Positions 5,137-10,911 of a stretch of DNA of 10,911 nucleotides are shown in pieces. A model generated the notes under the pieces. The model did no database searches and was not told the origin of the DNA. It saw only the letters and a program-made list of their open reading frames with translations. The position numbers and the translations under genes are program-made. Each line of letters opens with the position of its first letter. Within the stretch, counting starts at the first letter, position 1. Source of the stretch: an uncultured Eubacteriales bacterium (GTDB lineage Bacteria > Bacillota > Clostridia > Oscillospirales > Oscillospiraceae); assembly GCA_900549545.1 (NCBI GenBank), contig URPA01000063.1:1-10911 (forward strand), read 5' to 3'.

Positions 5137-6450
5137 CTACCGCCGGTTGTAGCCCGAGCCGATAACGGAATTGAGCCCATAGTAGCGGGCAAAGTCCTCA
5201 TTCGGCCAGCCCTCCGGATAGTCCGCCAGATCCATGTTATAACGGACCGGGCAGTAGTCGGTGGTGGAGAGAAGGACGACCAGCGAGATATCCGTCTCAC
5301 CGTTATCAAGGGCCGTCTGTATCGCCGCCTCCCGCTCGCGGGAGAGCTTGTATGTAATCATAATGTCGGCGGCGCCGAGCGTGAACTCCACGACAAACAG
5401 CACAGCCATGGCCGCACACAGAAGCTGGGCGGGCAGGCGCTTGCCCATGCTGGCCAGCGCGTCGAGCAGAATAAGGCTTGCGAGCACAAGAAATATCACC
5501 GTAAAGCAGAAGTGCCGCCCCTCAAAATACAGCGCGAAAACAAAGGCCGCCAGCGAGCCGATGCCAGCCAGCGCCAGCACAATGGAGAGCGCGAGCTTTT
5601 TCCTGTCCACCTTAAGCACTATGCCAAGGCAGAGGAGCACCGCGAAAATCACAAGCAGAGGCAGAATATATGTCTTGACGGCAACAGCGATATCATACAG
5701 ATTATGCCCCAGGCGGGAGATGCTCAGCGGTGCGCCGCGCCCGCTGGTGGCTCCGGCGCTCATGAGAAACGCAAAGCCCAGAACCGAGAGCACAAGCCCC
5801 GCTATAAGCTGCCATGGCAGGCGCTTGTCGCGCAGGAGAATCATGGCGCTCAGGCACAGGGCGGCAAAAATGGCGGCGATGGAGCCGTTTTCCGAGTATG
5901 CCCCGGCGAAGAACGCGAGCAGCACAAGCAGAACATCTACAACAATCGAGCGCCGCCGCTCTTTCTGCATAAACGCGGCGATATACGGCCACAGAAACAG
6001 CAAAAACAGGCTCATGCCCCATGAATAGTTTATCGCGCCATCGAGCCAGAGAAAGATTTCGCCAAAGAACGGCGTGAAGCACCAGACCATGAACGCGCCG
6101 AGCGTGAGCAACAGCGCGCGGTGTTCTTTTTCAAGGCAGCGGGCGAAAAGCGCCGTCAGCAGCACGGCGTTGAGGGCGTTGAACAGGTTAAAGACAGGCT
6201 TTGGAAGCATCAGCAGGGCCTGCACGATGCTGTGCGCGACAACGCGCCCGTTGACGGTCTCCCTGTGCGCCGCCATGGAGGGAATTATCTGACTGAAGCT
6301 CTCCATGCGGCTGCCGTCGGCAAAGCTGAAGCAGTAGCCAAAATCGTCCCCGAGCAGGGGCGTGAGCGAGGAGAAGATAAATATGACGGCAAACACGAGG
6401 CCGAATATCAGCCAGACAAGGCGGCTGCCGCCGCGTAGGGTGCTTTTCAT
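5137..6450 (-). CDS. DUF6056-family multipass membrane protein (GT-C glycosyltransferase-like), copy 2
   Basis: This 437-residue protein has about ten or more hydrophobic helices. After the first helix comes GDDFGYCFSFADG at 34-46, where paired acidic residues in the first outer loop recall the metal/substrate site of GT-C glycosyltransferases. Other conserved blocks are NGRVVAH (67-73), WLDGAINYSW (135-144) and YSENGS (184-189). The soluble tail ends with an ARYYGLNSVIGSGYNRR block also found in the neighbour. I assign it to DUF6056 from memory of these blocks. No reaction is established; transfer of a sugar to a surface polymer is an inference. The ATG at 6450 follows GGAGG by six bases. 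The gene begins 40 bases after the upstream paralogue ends, so the pair is probably co-transcribed. Confidence 0.75.
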   Translation of the reverse strand: MKSTLRGGSRLVWLIFGLVFAVIFIFSSLTPLLGDDFGYCFSFADGSRMESFSQIIPSMAAHRETVNGRVVAHSIVQALLMLPKPVFNLFNALNAVLLTALFARCLEKEHRALLLTLGAFMVWCFTPFFGEIFLWLDGAINYSWGMSLFLLFLWPYIAAFMQKERRRSIVVDVLLVLLAFFAGAYSENGSIAAIFAALCLSAMILLRDKRLPWQLIAGLVLSVLGFAFLMSAGATSGRGAPLSISRLGHNLYDIAVAVKTYILPLLVIFAVLLCLGIVLKVDRKKLALSIVLALAGIGSLAAFVFALYFEGRHFCFTVIFLVLASLILLDALASMGKRLPAQLLCAAMAVLFVVEFTLGAADIMITYKLSREREAAIQTALDNGETDISLVVLLSTTDYCPVRYNMDLADYPEGWPNEDFARYYGLNSVIGSGYNRR

Positions 6451-6490
6451 GCCGCACCTCCAAAATCAGTGATATAAGACAGAAAAATGG

Positions 6491-7810
6491 TCATCTGTCA
6501 AAGCCCACGCCGGTCACAGAGTCAAGCCCGTAATATTTGGCGAGGCTGTAATTGGGCCAATTTGCCGGGTCAGCGTCGAGGTCTTTCAGCTTGTCATAGG
6601 CAACGCTGTACTTTGTGGAGGGGAGATAGACCTCAAGCTCAACATCGGTCTCCCCGCTGTCAAGCGCCGCCTGTATCGCCGCCTCCCGCTCGCGGGACGC
6701 CTTGTACCCCGCCGCCACATCCACGGCGGCAAGGCCAGAATCAAAGACAAAGAGCACAGCCATAGCGCCGCATAGAAGCTGCGCGGGCAGGAGCTTTTTC
6801 TTATCCGACAGAGCATCCAACAGGATAAGGCAGGCCAGCACCGTGAACACCACGGTAAAGCAGAAGTGCCGCCCTGTAAAGTACGCAGCGAATACAAAGG
6901 CCGCCAGCGAGCCGATGCCAGCCAGCAACAGCACCGCGGATAGGACGAGCCGCTTTTTGTCTGCCTTGAACGCAAGGCAGAGGGTAAAGCACAGCGCATA
7001 AACAATGTAAAGCGGCAGCAGCTCTTCCCGGGTTTCGGTTAAAATGTCCCGGAGGTTTTTGACGATGAGGCTCAAGTCAAAGCCCGCAGAGCGCCCCTGC
7101 GTGGCACCGGCGCTCATGAGGAATGCAAAGCCCAGAACCGAGAGCACAAGCCCCGCGATAAGCTGCCAGGACAGGCGCTTATCCCGCCGGAGAATTAACG
7201 CGCTCAGGCACAGGGCGATGAATATCGCGGCGATGGAGCCGTTTTCCGAGTAGGCCCCGGCGATAAAGGCCAGCGGCAGCAGCAGGATATCCCGCACTGT
7301 TGACCTGCGGCGCTCCCGGCCCAGATACGTGGCCATGTACTGCCACAGAAACAGCAGGAACACGGACATGCCCCAGGAGTAGTTTATCGCCCCGTCCAGC
7401 CACAGAAACACCTGGCCGAAGGCGGGAGTGAAGCACCAGAGCAGCATTGCGCCCACAGTCAGCAGCAGCGCGCGGTGATTTTTCCCGAGGCAGCGGCCGA
7501 TAAGCGCAAGCAGCAGCACGGCATTGAGAGCGTTGAGCACATTGAACACAGGCTTTGGCAGCATCAGCACCGCCTGCACTATGCCATGGGCAAAGACGCG
7601 CCCGTTTGTCACATTCCTGTGCACCGCCATGGAGGGGATTATCTGCCACAGGCTTGTTATGCGGCTGTTATCCGCCCAGCTGAAGCAGTACGAGAAATCA
7701 TCGGCCACCATGGGCGTCAGAAATGAGAAAAACAATACTATTATAAATACAAGGGCGAACAGCAGCCGCAAGGGGACTCTGCCGCCGGGAGCTGTCTTTT
7801 TCGTATGCAA
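6491..7810 (-). CDS. DUF6056-family multipass membrane protein (GT-C glycosyltransferase-like), copy 1
   Basis: I place the start at TTG 7810-7808, giving 439 residues, nearly the length of the 437-residue neighbour and aligning with its first residues. The frame is open further upstream to an ATG at 7996, but that extra 62-residue stretch is cysteine/phenylalanine-rich, lacks a counterpart in the paralogue and runs through the ribosomal promoter region. GGAGG (7818-7814) sits just before the TTG, with a short three-base gap. Conserved blocks are DDFSYCFSWAD (from 37), NGRVFAH (69-75), WLDGAINYSW (137-146) and YSENGS (186-191), plus the C-terminal KYYGLDSVTGVGFDR. The first membrane helix lies at about 14-32. 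Function is unproven; the layout suggests a membrane glycosyltransferase-type protein acting on lipid-linked sugars. Confidence 0.72.
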   Translation of the reverse strand: MHTKKTAPGGRVPLRLLFALVFIIVLFFSFLTPMVADDFSYCFSWADNSRITSLWQIIPSMAVHRNVTNGRVFAHGIVQAVLMLPKPVFNVLNALNAVLLLALIGRCLGKNHRALLLTVGAMLLWCFTPAFGQVFLWLDGAINYSWGMSVFLLFLWQYMATYLGRERRRSTVRDILLLPLAFIAGAYSENGSIAAIFIALCLSALILRRDKRLSWQLIAGLVLSVLGFAFLMSAGATQGRSAGFDLSLIVKNLRDILTETREELLPLYIVYALCFTLCLAFKADKKRLVLSAVLLLAGIGSLAAFVFAAYFTGRHFCFTVVFTVLACLILLDALSDKKKLLPAQLLCGAMAVLFVFDSGLAAVDVAAGYKASREREAAIQAALDSGETDVELEVYLPSTKYSVAYDKLKDLDADPANWPNYSLAKYYGLDSVTGVGFDR

Positions 7811-7989
7811 GCACCTCCAGAAAAGATAAAAAAATATTATCACAACAGTGGTGCAAAAGCAAGAAAAACGGACGGCGGGGCAAAAACACTGCGAAACCGG
7901 GTCATTTTCGCCAAAAATCGCCAAAATAAACTTCGTTACAAATTTACAAAAATAAAGCAAAAATTTTTTGCAAAACAACGAAATTTCTC
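7811..7989. other. Divergent intergenic region with AT-rich tract
   Basis: No gene is credible here. The right half (about 7938-7989) is strongly AT-rich, with phased A and T runs and an imperfect palindrome GCAAAAATTTTTTGC at 7957-7971. It ends at the -35 box of the ribosomal promoter, the position of an UP element. On the minus strand a GATAAT hexamer about 30-35 bases before the TTG of the DUF6056 gene could be a -10, but no good -35 accompanies it. TCGCCAAAA occurs twice in close succession near 7908-7925. Confidence 0.5.
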
Positions 7990-8018
7990 TTGACACGGGG
8001 CGCTGATGCTGGTATATT
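7990..8018 (+). promoter_or_regulatory. Promoter of the S10 ribosomal-protein operon
   Basis: TTGACA at 7990-7995, a 17-base spacer and TATATT at 8013-8018 form a near-consensus housekeeping promoter. An A/T-rich UP-like tract lies directly upstream, as expected for a highly expressed ribosomal operon. The start site would fall near 8025, about 300 bases before rpsJ. Confidence 0.88.
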
Positions 8019-8186
8019 AATTAAGCGCCTGTGCGCAGGTATGGGCGTTTTATGCGATGAAGCGGGAGATTGCTCACGCAAGTGAGGTAACTTTCGTGGA
8101 GTATGTCCGGCACCGGATAGTTTTTCGGTGCGCAATCGGGCGGCTGGGGCATCCGGTACACGCGTATATCGCGGGACTGGGGGTAG

Positions 8187-8213
8187 ACCGGCTTTTTGAG
8201 CCGGTTTGTTTTT
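8187..8213 (+). terminator. Attenuator-type terminator in the S10 leader
   Basis: ACCGGCT (8187-8193) pairs with AGCCGGT (8199-8205) around TTTTG, followed by TTGTTTTT (8206-8213). It stands about 110 bases upstream of rpsJ inside the leader, so it must be conditional. CCGGT at 8153-8157 could pair with ACCGG at 8187-8191 and break the terminator, giving a possible antiterminator. Confidence 0.75.
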
Positions 8214-8262
8214 CGGGCCCGGCCTGATACGCACGGTTGTGTGTACAGGAAAATGCCTCATC

Positions 8263-8308
8263 CGTACGCATTAAAAAAGGCGGTCCCAATGCCGCCGAAA
8301 ATCGTACG
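8263..8308 (+). promoter_or_regulatory. Long hairpin just before the rpsJ ribosome binding site
   Basis: CGTACG plus ATT (8263-8272, one bulged C) pairs with AAT plus CGTACG (8300-8308). An inner stem GGCGGT/GCCGCC (8279-8284 and 8291-8296) caps it. The Shine-Dalgarno AAAGGAG starts four bases later at 8312, a suitable place for protein-controlled translation. Confidence 0.55.
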
Positions 8309-8325
8309 AAAAAAGGAGAAAACAC

Positions 8326-8643
8326 ATGGCAAGCACAAACAAGAACATGATCCGCATCCGTCTCAAGGCTTACGATCACCAGCTTATCGACAAGGCGGCA
8401 GAGACCATCGTTGAGGCGGCCAAGCGCACTGACGCTAAGGTTTCCGGCCCCATCCCCCTGCCCACCAAGACTGAGATCGTCACCATCCTGCGCGCTGTTC
8501 ATAAGTATAAGGACAGCCGTGAGCAGTTTGAGCGCCGCACTCACAAGCGCCTGATCGACATCATGAGCCCCACCCAGAAGACTGTTGAAGCTCTGATGAA
8601 CCTTGAAGTCCCCGCAGGTGTTGAGATAGAGATTAAACTCTGA
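8326..8643 (+). CDS. rpsJ: 30S ribosomal protein S10 (uS10)
   Basis: This 105-residue protein has the usual length for S10, a small-subunit head protein that also acts in transcription antitermination with NusB. It starts MASTNKNMIRIRLKAYDHQL and has the conserved GPIPLPTK at 41-48 and SREQFERRTHKR at 64-75. The Shine-Dalgarno AAAGGAG (8312-8318) is seven bases from the ATG. It is the first gene of the S10 cluster, behind its own promoter and long leader. Codons favour C at the third position, as in the other ribosomal genes here. Confidence 0.98.
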   Translation: MASTNKNMIRIRLKAYDHQLIDKAAETIVEAAKRTDAKVSGPIPLPTKTEIVTILRAVHKYKDSREQFERRTHKRLIDIMSPTQKTVEALMNLEVPAGVEIEIKL

Positions 8644-8772
8644 TCCCGGCACAAAAGCATCAACAACCCAAAGTCCGCAGCTTGCGAGTGCGGACGGGTT
8701 AAGTTGCCAGCCTCTGGGCGCGGCTCGCCGCGGACTAAGCGAGGCAACCAATAACCGATAGGAGGAAATAGA
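8644..8772 (+). ncRNA. Structured spacer between rpsJ and rplC
   Basis: This 129-base gap is long for genes inside a ribosomal operon and is densely structured. AACCC-GTCCGCA (8665-8679, AAA bulge) pairs with TGCGGAC-GGGTT (8689-8700), 12 bp in all. GTTGCC (8703-8708) pairs with GGCAAC (8743-8748), enclosing CGCGG/CCGCG with a CTCG loop (8719-8732). GGTTA (8697-8701) could instead pair with TAACC (8752-8756), which excludes the outer part of the first stem. The rplC Shine-Dalgarno TAGGAGG follows at about 8759-8765. I do not recognise a named RNA family. Confidence 0.5.
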
Positions 8773-9501
8773 ATGAAGAAAGCCATCATTGGCAAGAAGG
8801 TCGGCATGACGCAGATCTTCGACGAGGCGGGAAAGGTCATTCCCGTCACCGTCATCGAGGCAGGCCCCTGCGTGGTCACCGCTAAGATGACAGAGGAAAA
8901 GGAAGGCTACAATGCCGTCCAGTTCGGCTATGAAGAAGTAGCCGCGAAGAAGCTCTCCCAGCCTGAGCAGGGTCACCTGAAAAAGGCCGGCGTGGGCATG
9001 GTCAAGCACCTCAAGGAGTTCCGCCTCGAGGACAGCGGCAAGCTGGAAGTCGGCGACACCGTCAAGGCAGACATCTTTGCCGAGGGCGATAAGGTCGACG
9101 TTACCGGCATCAGCAAGGGCAAAGGCTACGCCGGCACCGTAAAGCGTTACGGTCAGTCCCGCGGCCGTATGACCCACGGCGGCGGCCCTGTTCACCGTCA
9201 CGCCGGTTCCATGGGCTCCAGCACTGATCCTTCCCGTATTCTTCCGGGCAAGAAGCAGGCCGGCCACATGGGCGTTGATCAGGTCACTGTCCAGAATCTT
9301 GACATCGTCAAGGTCGATGCAGAGCTCAATCTGCTCGCTATCCGCGGCGCCGTCCCCGGCCCCAAGGGCAGCATCGTTTATATCAAGGATACCGTCAAGG
9401 CTCAGCCCATCAAGAAGGGCGAGGCTGCCGGCATCAGCCACAACCCGCAGAAGGCCTCTGCCCGTGTCAACCCGCAGAAGGCTTCCGCACGTACAAAGTA
9501 A
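8773..9501 (+). CDS. rplC: 50S ribosomal protein L3 (uL3), with C-terminal extension
   Basis: L3 binds 23S rRNA near the peptidyl-transferase centre and is one of the first proteins to assemble. The N-terminus MKKAIIGKKVGMTQIFDEAG is classic. The core signature runs through SKGKGYAGTVKRYG (114-127), GGGPVHRHAGSMGSS (136-150) and KKQAGHMG (160-167). The protein is 242 residues, against about 205-215 in most bacteria. The surplus is a basic tail after about residue 210 that ends in a tandem repeat NPQKASAR (224-231 and 233-240). Start and Shine-Dalgarno (TAGGAGG) are clear. The product call is certain; the tail has no known role. Confidence 0.98.
   Translation: MKKAIIGKKVGMTQIFDEAGKVIPVTVIEAGPCVVTAKMTEEKEGYNAVQFGYEEVAAKKLSQPEQGHLKKAGVGMVKHLKEFRLEDSGKLEVGDTVKADIFAEGDKVDVTGISKGKGYAGTVKRYGQSRGRMTHGGGPVHRHAGSMGSSTDPSRILPGKKQAGHMGVDQVTVQNLDIVKVDAELNLLAIRGAVPGPKGSIVYIKDTVKAQPIKKGEAAGISHNPQKASARVNPQKASARTK
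9442..9492 (+). repeat. 27-base in-frame direct repeat in the rplC tail
   Basis: The codons for NPQKASAR occur twice (9442-9465 and 9469-9492), separated by one valine codon. The first 14 or so bases (AACCCGCAGAAGGC) are identical and the rest differ mainly at third positions, so the duplication is not brand new. Confidence 0.85.
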
Positions 9502-9520
9502 GGAAAGGAGAGCAGCATAA

Positions 9521-10144
9521 ATGCCTAAAGCTAATCTGTACAATATGGCAGGCGAGAAGATCGGCGAGATCGAGCTCTCCGAGGCCATCTTCGGCATCGA
9601 GCCGAACAAGAGTGTCCTGCATGATTCCGTCAAGAATCACCTGGCCAACTGCCGTCAGGGCACCCAGAGCGCACTCACCAAGGGTGAGGTTTCCTACACC
9701 ACCAGAAAGCCCTGGCGTCAGAAGGGCACTGGCCGCGCCCGCGCCGGTTATGCCGGCTCCCCCGTGTGGTACCACGGCGGCGTAGCCTTCGCTCCCAAGC
9801 CCAGAGATTACAGCTACACCCTCAATAAGAAGGTCAAGCGCATCGCCCTCAAGTCCGCTCTCTCCGCCAAGGCCGCAGAGAACGAGATCCTTGTTGTTGA
9901 CGGTCTGAAGGTCGAAGAGATCAAGACCAAGGCCTTCAAGGCCTTCCTCAGCAAGATGGGCGTCGAGGGCAAGGCCCTTGTGGTCACTGAGAACGTTGAT
10001 GAGATGGTCATCAAGTCCGCCCGCAACATCGAGGGTGTGAACACCACCATCGCCACCATCCTCAGCCCCTACATGATCCTCACCAACGGTAAGCTGGTCG
10101 TGGACAAGTCCGCTCTGGAAAAGATCGAGGAGGTGTACGCCTGA
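9521..10144 (+). CDS. rplD: 50S ribosomal protein L4 (uL4)
   Basis: This 207-residue protein is the usual length for L4, which lines the peptide exit tunnel and in E. coli represses the S10 operon through its leader. The conserved arginine-rich extended loop is seen at about 55-95: KGEVSYTTRKPWRQKGTGRA, then RAGYAGSPVWYHGGVAF. The C-terminal globular part (SALSAKAAENEILVVDGL onward) is intact. It begins 19 bases after rplC with GGAG about ten bases upstream. Its stop overlaps the rplW start by one base (TGATG). It is a candidate regulator of the leader at 8025-8325. Confidence 0.98.
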   Translation: MPKANLYNMAGEKIGEIELSEAIFGIEPNKSVLHDSVKNHLANCRQGTQSALTKGEVSYTTRKPWRQKGTGRARAGYAGSPVWYHGGVAFAPKPRDYSYTLNKKVKRIALKSALSAKAAENEILVVDGLKVEEIKTKAFKAFLSKMGVEGKALVVTENVDEMVIKSARNIEGVNTTIATILSPYMILTNGKLVVDKSALEKIEEVYA

Positions 10145-10440
10145 TGAAAACCGCATACGATATCATCATTCGCCCCATCATCACCGAGCAGTCCATGGAG
10201 GACCTGGACATCAAGAAGTACGCTTTTGAAGTCGCCAAGGACGCAAACAAGGTGGAAATCAAGAAGGCCATCGAGGAGATCTTCGACGTGACCGTTATCA
10301 AGGTCACCACCCTTAATGTCATGGGTAAGGCAAAGCGCACCGGCGCGTATCCCATGGGCAAGACTGCCTCCTGGAAGAAAGCCGTCGTAAAGCTCAGCGC
10401 CGACTCCAAGAACATTGAGCTTTTTGAAGGTATGGTCTAA
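10144..10440 (+). CDS. rplW: 50S ribosomal protein L23 (uL23)
   Basis: This 98-residue protein is the normal size for L23, which sits at the tunnel exit and docks trigger factor and SRP. Conserved features are DIIIRPIITEQS at 6-17, KYAFEVAKDANKVEIKKAIE at 25-44 and the VTTLNVMGKAKR segment at about 54-65. The start codon shares a base with the rplD stop. The Shine-Dalgarno GGAGG (10129-10133) lies in the end of rplD, so the two genes are likely translationally coupled. Confidence 0.97.
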   Translation: MKTAYDIIIRPIITEQSMEDLDIKKYAFEVAKDANKVEIKKAIEEIFDVTVIKVTTLNVMGKAKRTGAYPMGKTASWKKAVVKLSADSKNIELFEGMV

Positions 10441-10454
10441 GGGAGGAATAAAGT

Positions 10455-10911
10455 ATGTCTATTAAAACTTATCGCCCGACTACTCCTGCAAGGAGACAGA
10501 TGACCGTCTCCGGCTTTGACGGCGTTGAGAAGCATGTCAAGCCTGAGAAGTCTCTGGTAGAGGTTCTCAAGAAGAACGCCGGCCGCAATAACTACGGCCG
10601 CATCACCGTCCGCCATCAGGGCGGCGGCAACCGTCAGAAGTACCGCGTTATCGACTTCAAGCGCAACAAGACCGATATGACCGCAAAGGTCCTCCGCCTT
10701 GAGTATGACCCCAACCGCAGCGCGTTCATCGCCCTGTGCGAGTATGAGGACGGCGAGCGCCGTTACATCCTCGCCCCTGTGGGTCTGGCCGCCGGTGACA
10801 CCGTCGTGTCCTCCGCCGCTGCCGATATCAAGCCCGGCAACGCCCTGCCTCTGGCCAACATCCCCGTGGGTACCGTTATCCACAACATCGAGCTCTACCC
10901 CGGCAAGGGCG
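10455..10911 (+). CDS. rplB: 50S ribosomal protein L2 (uL2), 3' end cut off by window
   Basis: The frame opens at ATG 10455, behind GGGAGGA at 10441-10447, and runs open to the window end. It gives the first 152 of an expected roughly 275 residues. The N-terminus MSIKTYRPTTPARRQMTVSG and the block KNAGRNNYGRITVRHQGGGN (40-59), followed by YRVIDFKRNK, are diagnostic of L2, the primary 23S rRNA binder needed for subunit joining and peptidyl transfer. The OB-fold N-terminal domain is complete up to VIHNIELYPGKG. The gene order rpsJ-rplC-rplD-rplW-rplB is the standard S10 cluster, so rpsS and rplV probably follow outside the window. Confidence 0.98.
   Translation, partial: MSIKTYRPTTPARRQMTVSGFDGVEKHVKPEKSLVEVLKKNAGRNNYGRITVRHQGGGNRQKYRVIDFKRNKTDMTAKVLRLEYDPNRSAFIALCEYEDGERRYILAPVGLAAGDTVVSSAAADIKPGNALPLANIPVGTVIHNIELYPGKG

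Larger units (their letters stand above)
8025..8325 (+). ncRNA. Structured 5' leader of the S10 operon (probable r-protein autoregulatory leader)
   Basis: About 300 transcribed bases without a credible gene carry an ordered series of stems. These are CCTG/CAGG with a TGCG loop (8028-8039), TTGCTCAC/GTGAGGTAA with a GCAA tetraloop (8070-8090), GCACCG/CGGTGC (8110-8131), CGCG/CGCG (8161-8173), an intrinsic terminator (8187-8213) and a final long hairpin (8263-8308) ending next to the Shine-Dalgarno. In E. coli, L4 represses its S10 operon through such a leader by termination and translation block, and rplD lies in this transcript. Whether L4 or another protein acts here cannot be told from sequence. 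Confidence 0.65.

Noticed and set aside
5261..6028. 255-codon frame antisense to the DUF6056 gene
   Set aside because: Serine/arginine-rich shadow frame of a leucine/alanine-rich membrane protein, with no supporting start signal.
7811..7996. 62-residue N-terminal extension of the upstream DUF6056 protein
   Set aside because: Cys/Phe-rich, absent from the paralogue, overlaps the ribosomal promoter and UP-like tract, and there is no ribosome site before the ATG at 7996. TTG at 7810 fits the paralogue's length.
8057..8227. 56-codon open frame within the S10 leader (starts MKREIAHASEVTF)
   Set aside because: No Shine-Dalgarno before the ATG, and it runs straight through the leader hairpins and the intrinsic terminator. 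It is better explained as chance in GC-rich RNA, although a translated attenuator peptide is not fully excluded.
8074..9633. 519-codon frame antisense to rpsJ, rplC and rplD
   Set aside because: A mirror frame of highly codon-biased ribosomal genes; composition is alanine/leucine/aspartate-rich with no domain, and the sense genes are certain.

Overview
The window looks like chromosomal DNA from a low-to-mid GC, gut-type clostridial Firmicute, most likely in or near the Oscillospiraceae. This rests on the S10 ribosomal-protein gene order, strong AGGAGG-type ribosome binding sites, YtrA-type GntR/ABC operons and the Tn1549-like conjugative-element genes at the left edge. The species cannot be named from the sequence alone.

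Layout. (1) About 1-2520, AT-richer and all on the minus strand, is the end or a remnant of an integrative conjugative element. It holds a cut-off sigma-70-like factor and a three-gene cargo operon: a GntR regulator, an ABC ATPase and an ABC-2 permease. The cargo is driven by a near-consensus promoter and insulated by a long bidirectional terminator hairpin. (2) About 2520-2915 is a gene-free junction packed with GC-rich palindromes. (3) 2916-4906 is a second, host-like GntR/ATPase/permease operon pointing the other way. It has its own promoter, a 22-bp operator palindrome and a terminator. (4) 4907-5136 is a gene-free gap between convergent genes with four tandem hairpins that do not look like terminators. 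(5) 5137-7810 (minus) holds two tandem paralogous multipass membrane proteins that I assign to the DUF6056 family, which has a GT-C glycosyltransferase-like layout. (6) 7811-8325 is a divergent intergenic region with an AT-rich upstream tract, a consensus promoter and a roughly 300-nt structured leader containing an intrinsic terminator. (7) 8326-10911 (plus) is the start of the S10 ribosomal-protein operon: rpsJ, rplC, rplD, rplW and rplB (cut off by the window end), with an unusual structured spacer between rpsJ and rplC.

How the parts work together. Each GntR/ABC operon is a self-contained unit in which the first gene is probably an autorepressor responding to a membrane-active or cell-envelope signal, and the other two form an exporter or resistance pump. 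Two such units of different origin lie back to back. The ribosomal genes form one transcription unit that is probably feedback-controlled through its leader. I found no defence system or clearly new enzymatic system. The most interesting undescribed material is RNA/DNA structure: the rpsJ leader, the rpsJ-rplC spacer, the hairpin arrays, and the DUF6056 gene pair with a changed start codon.
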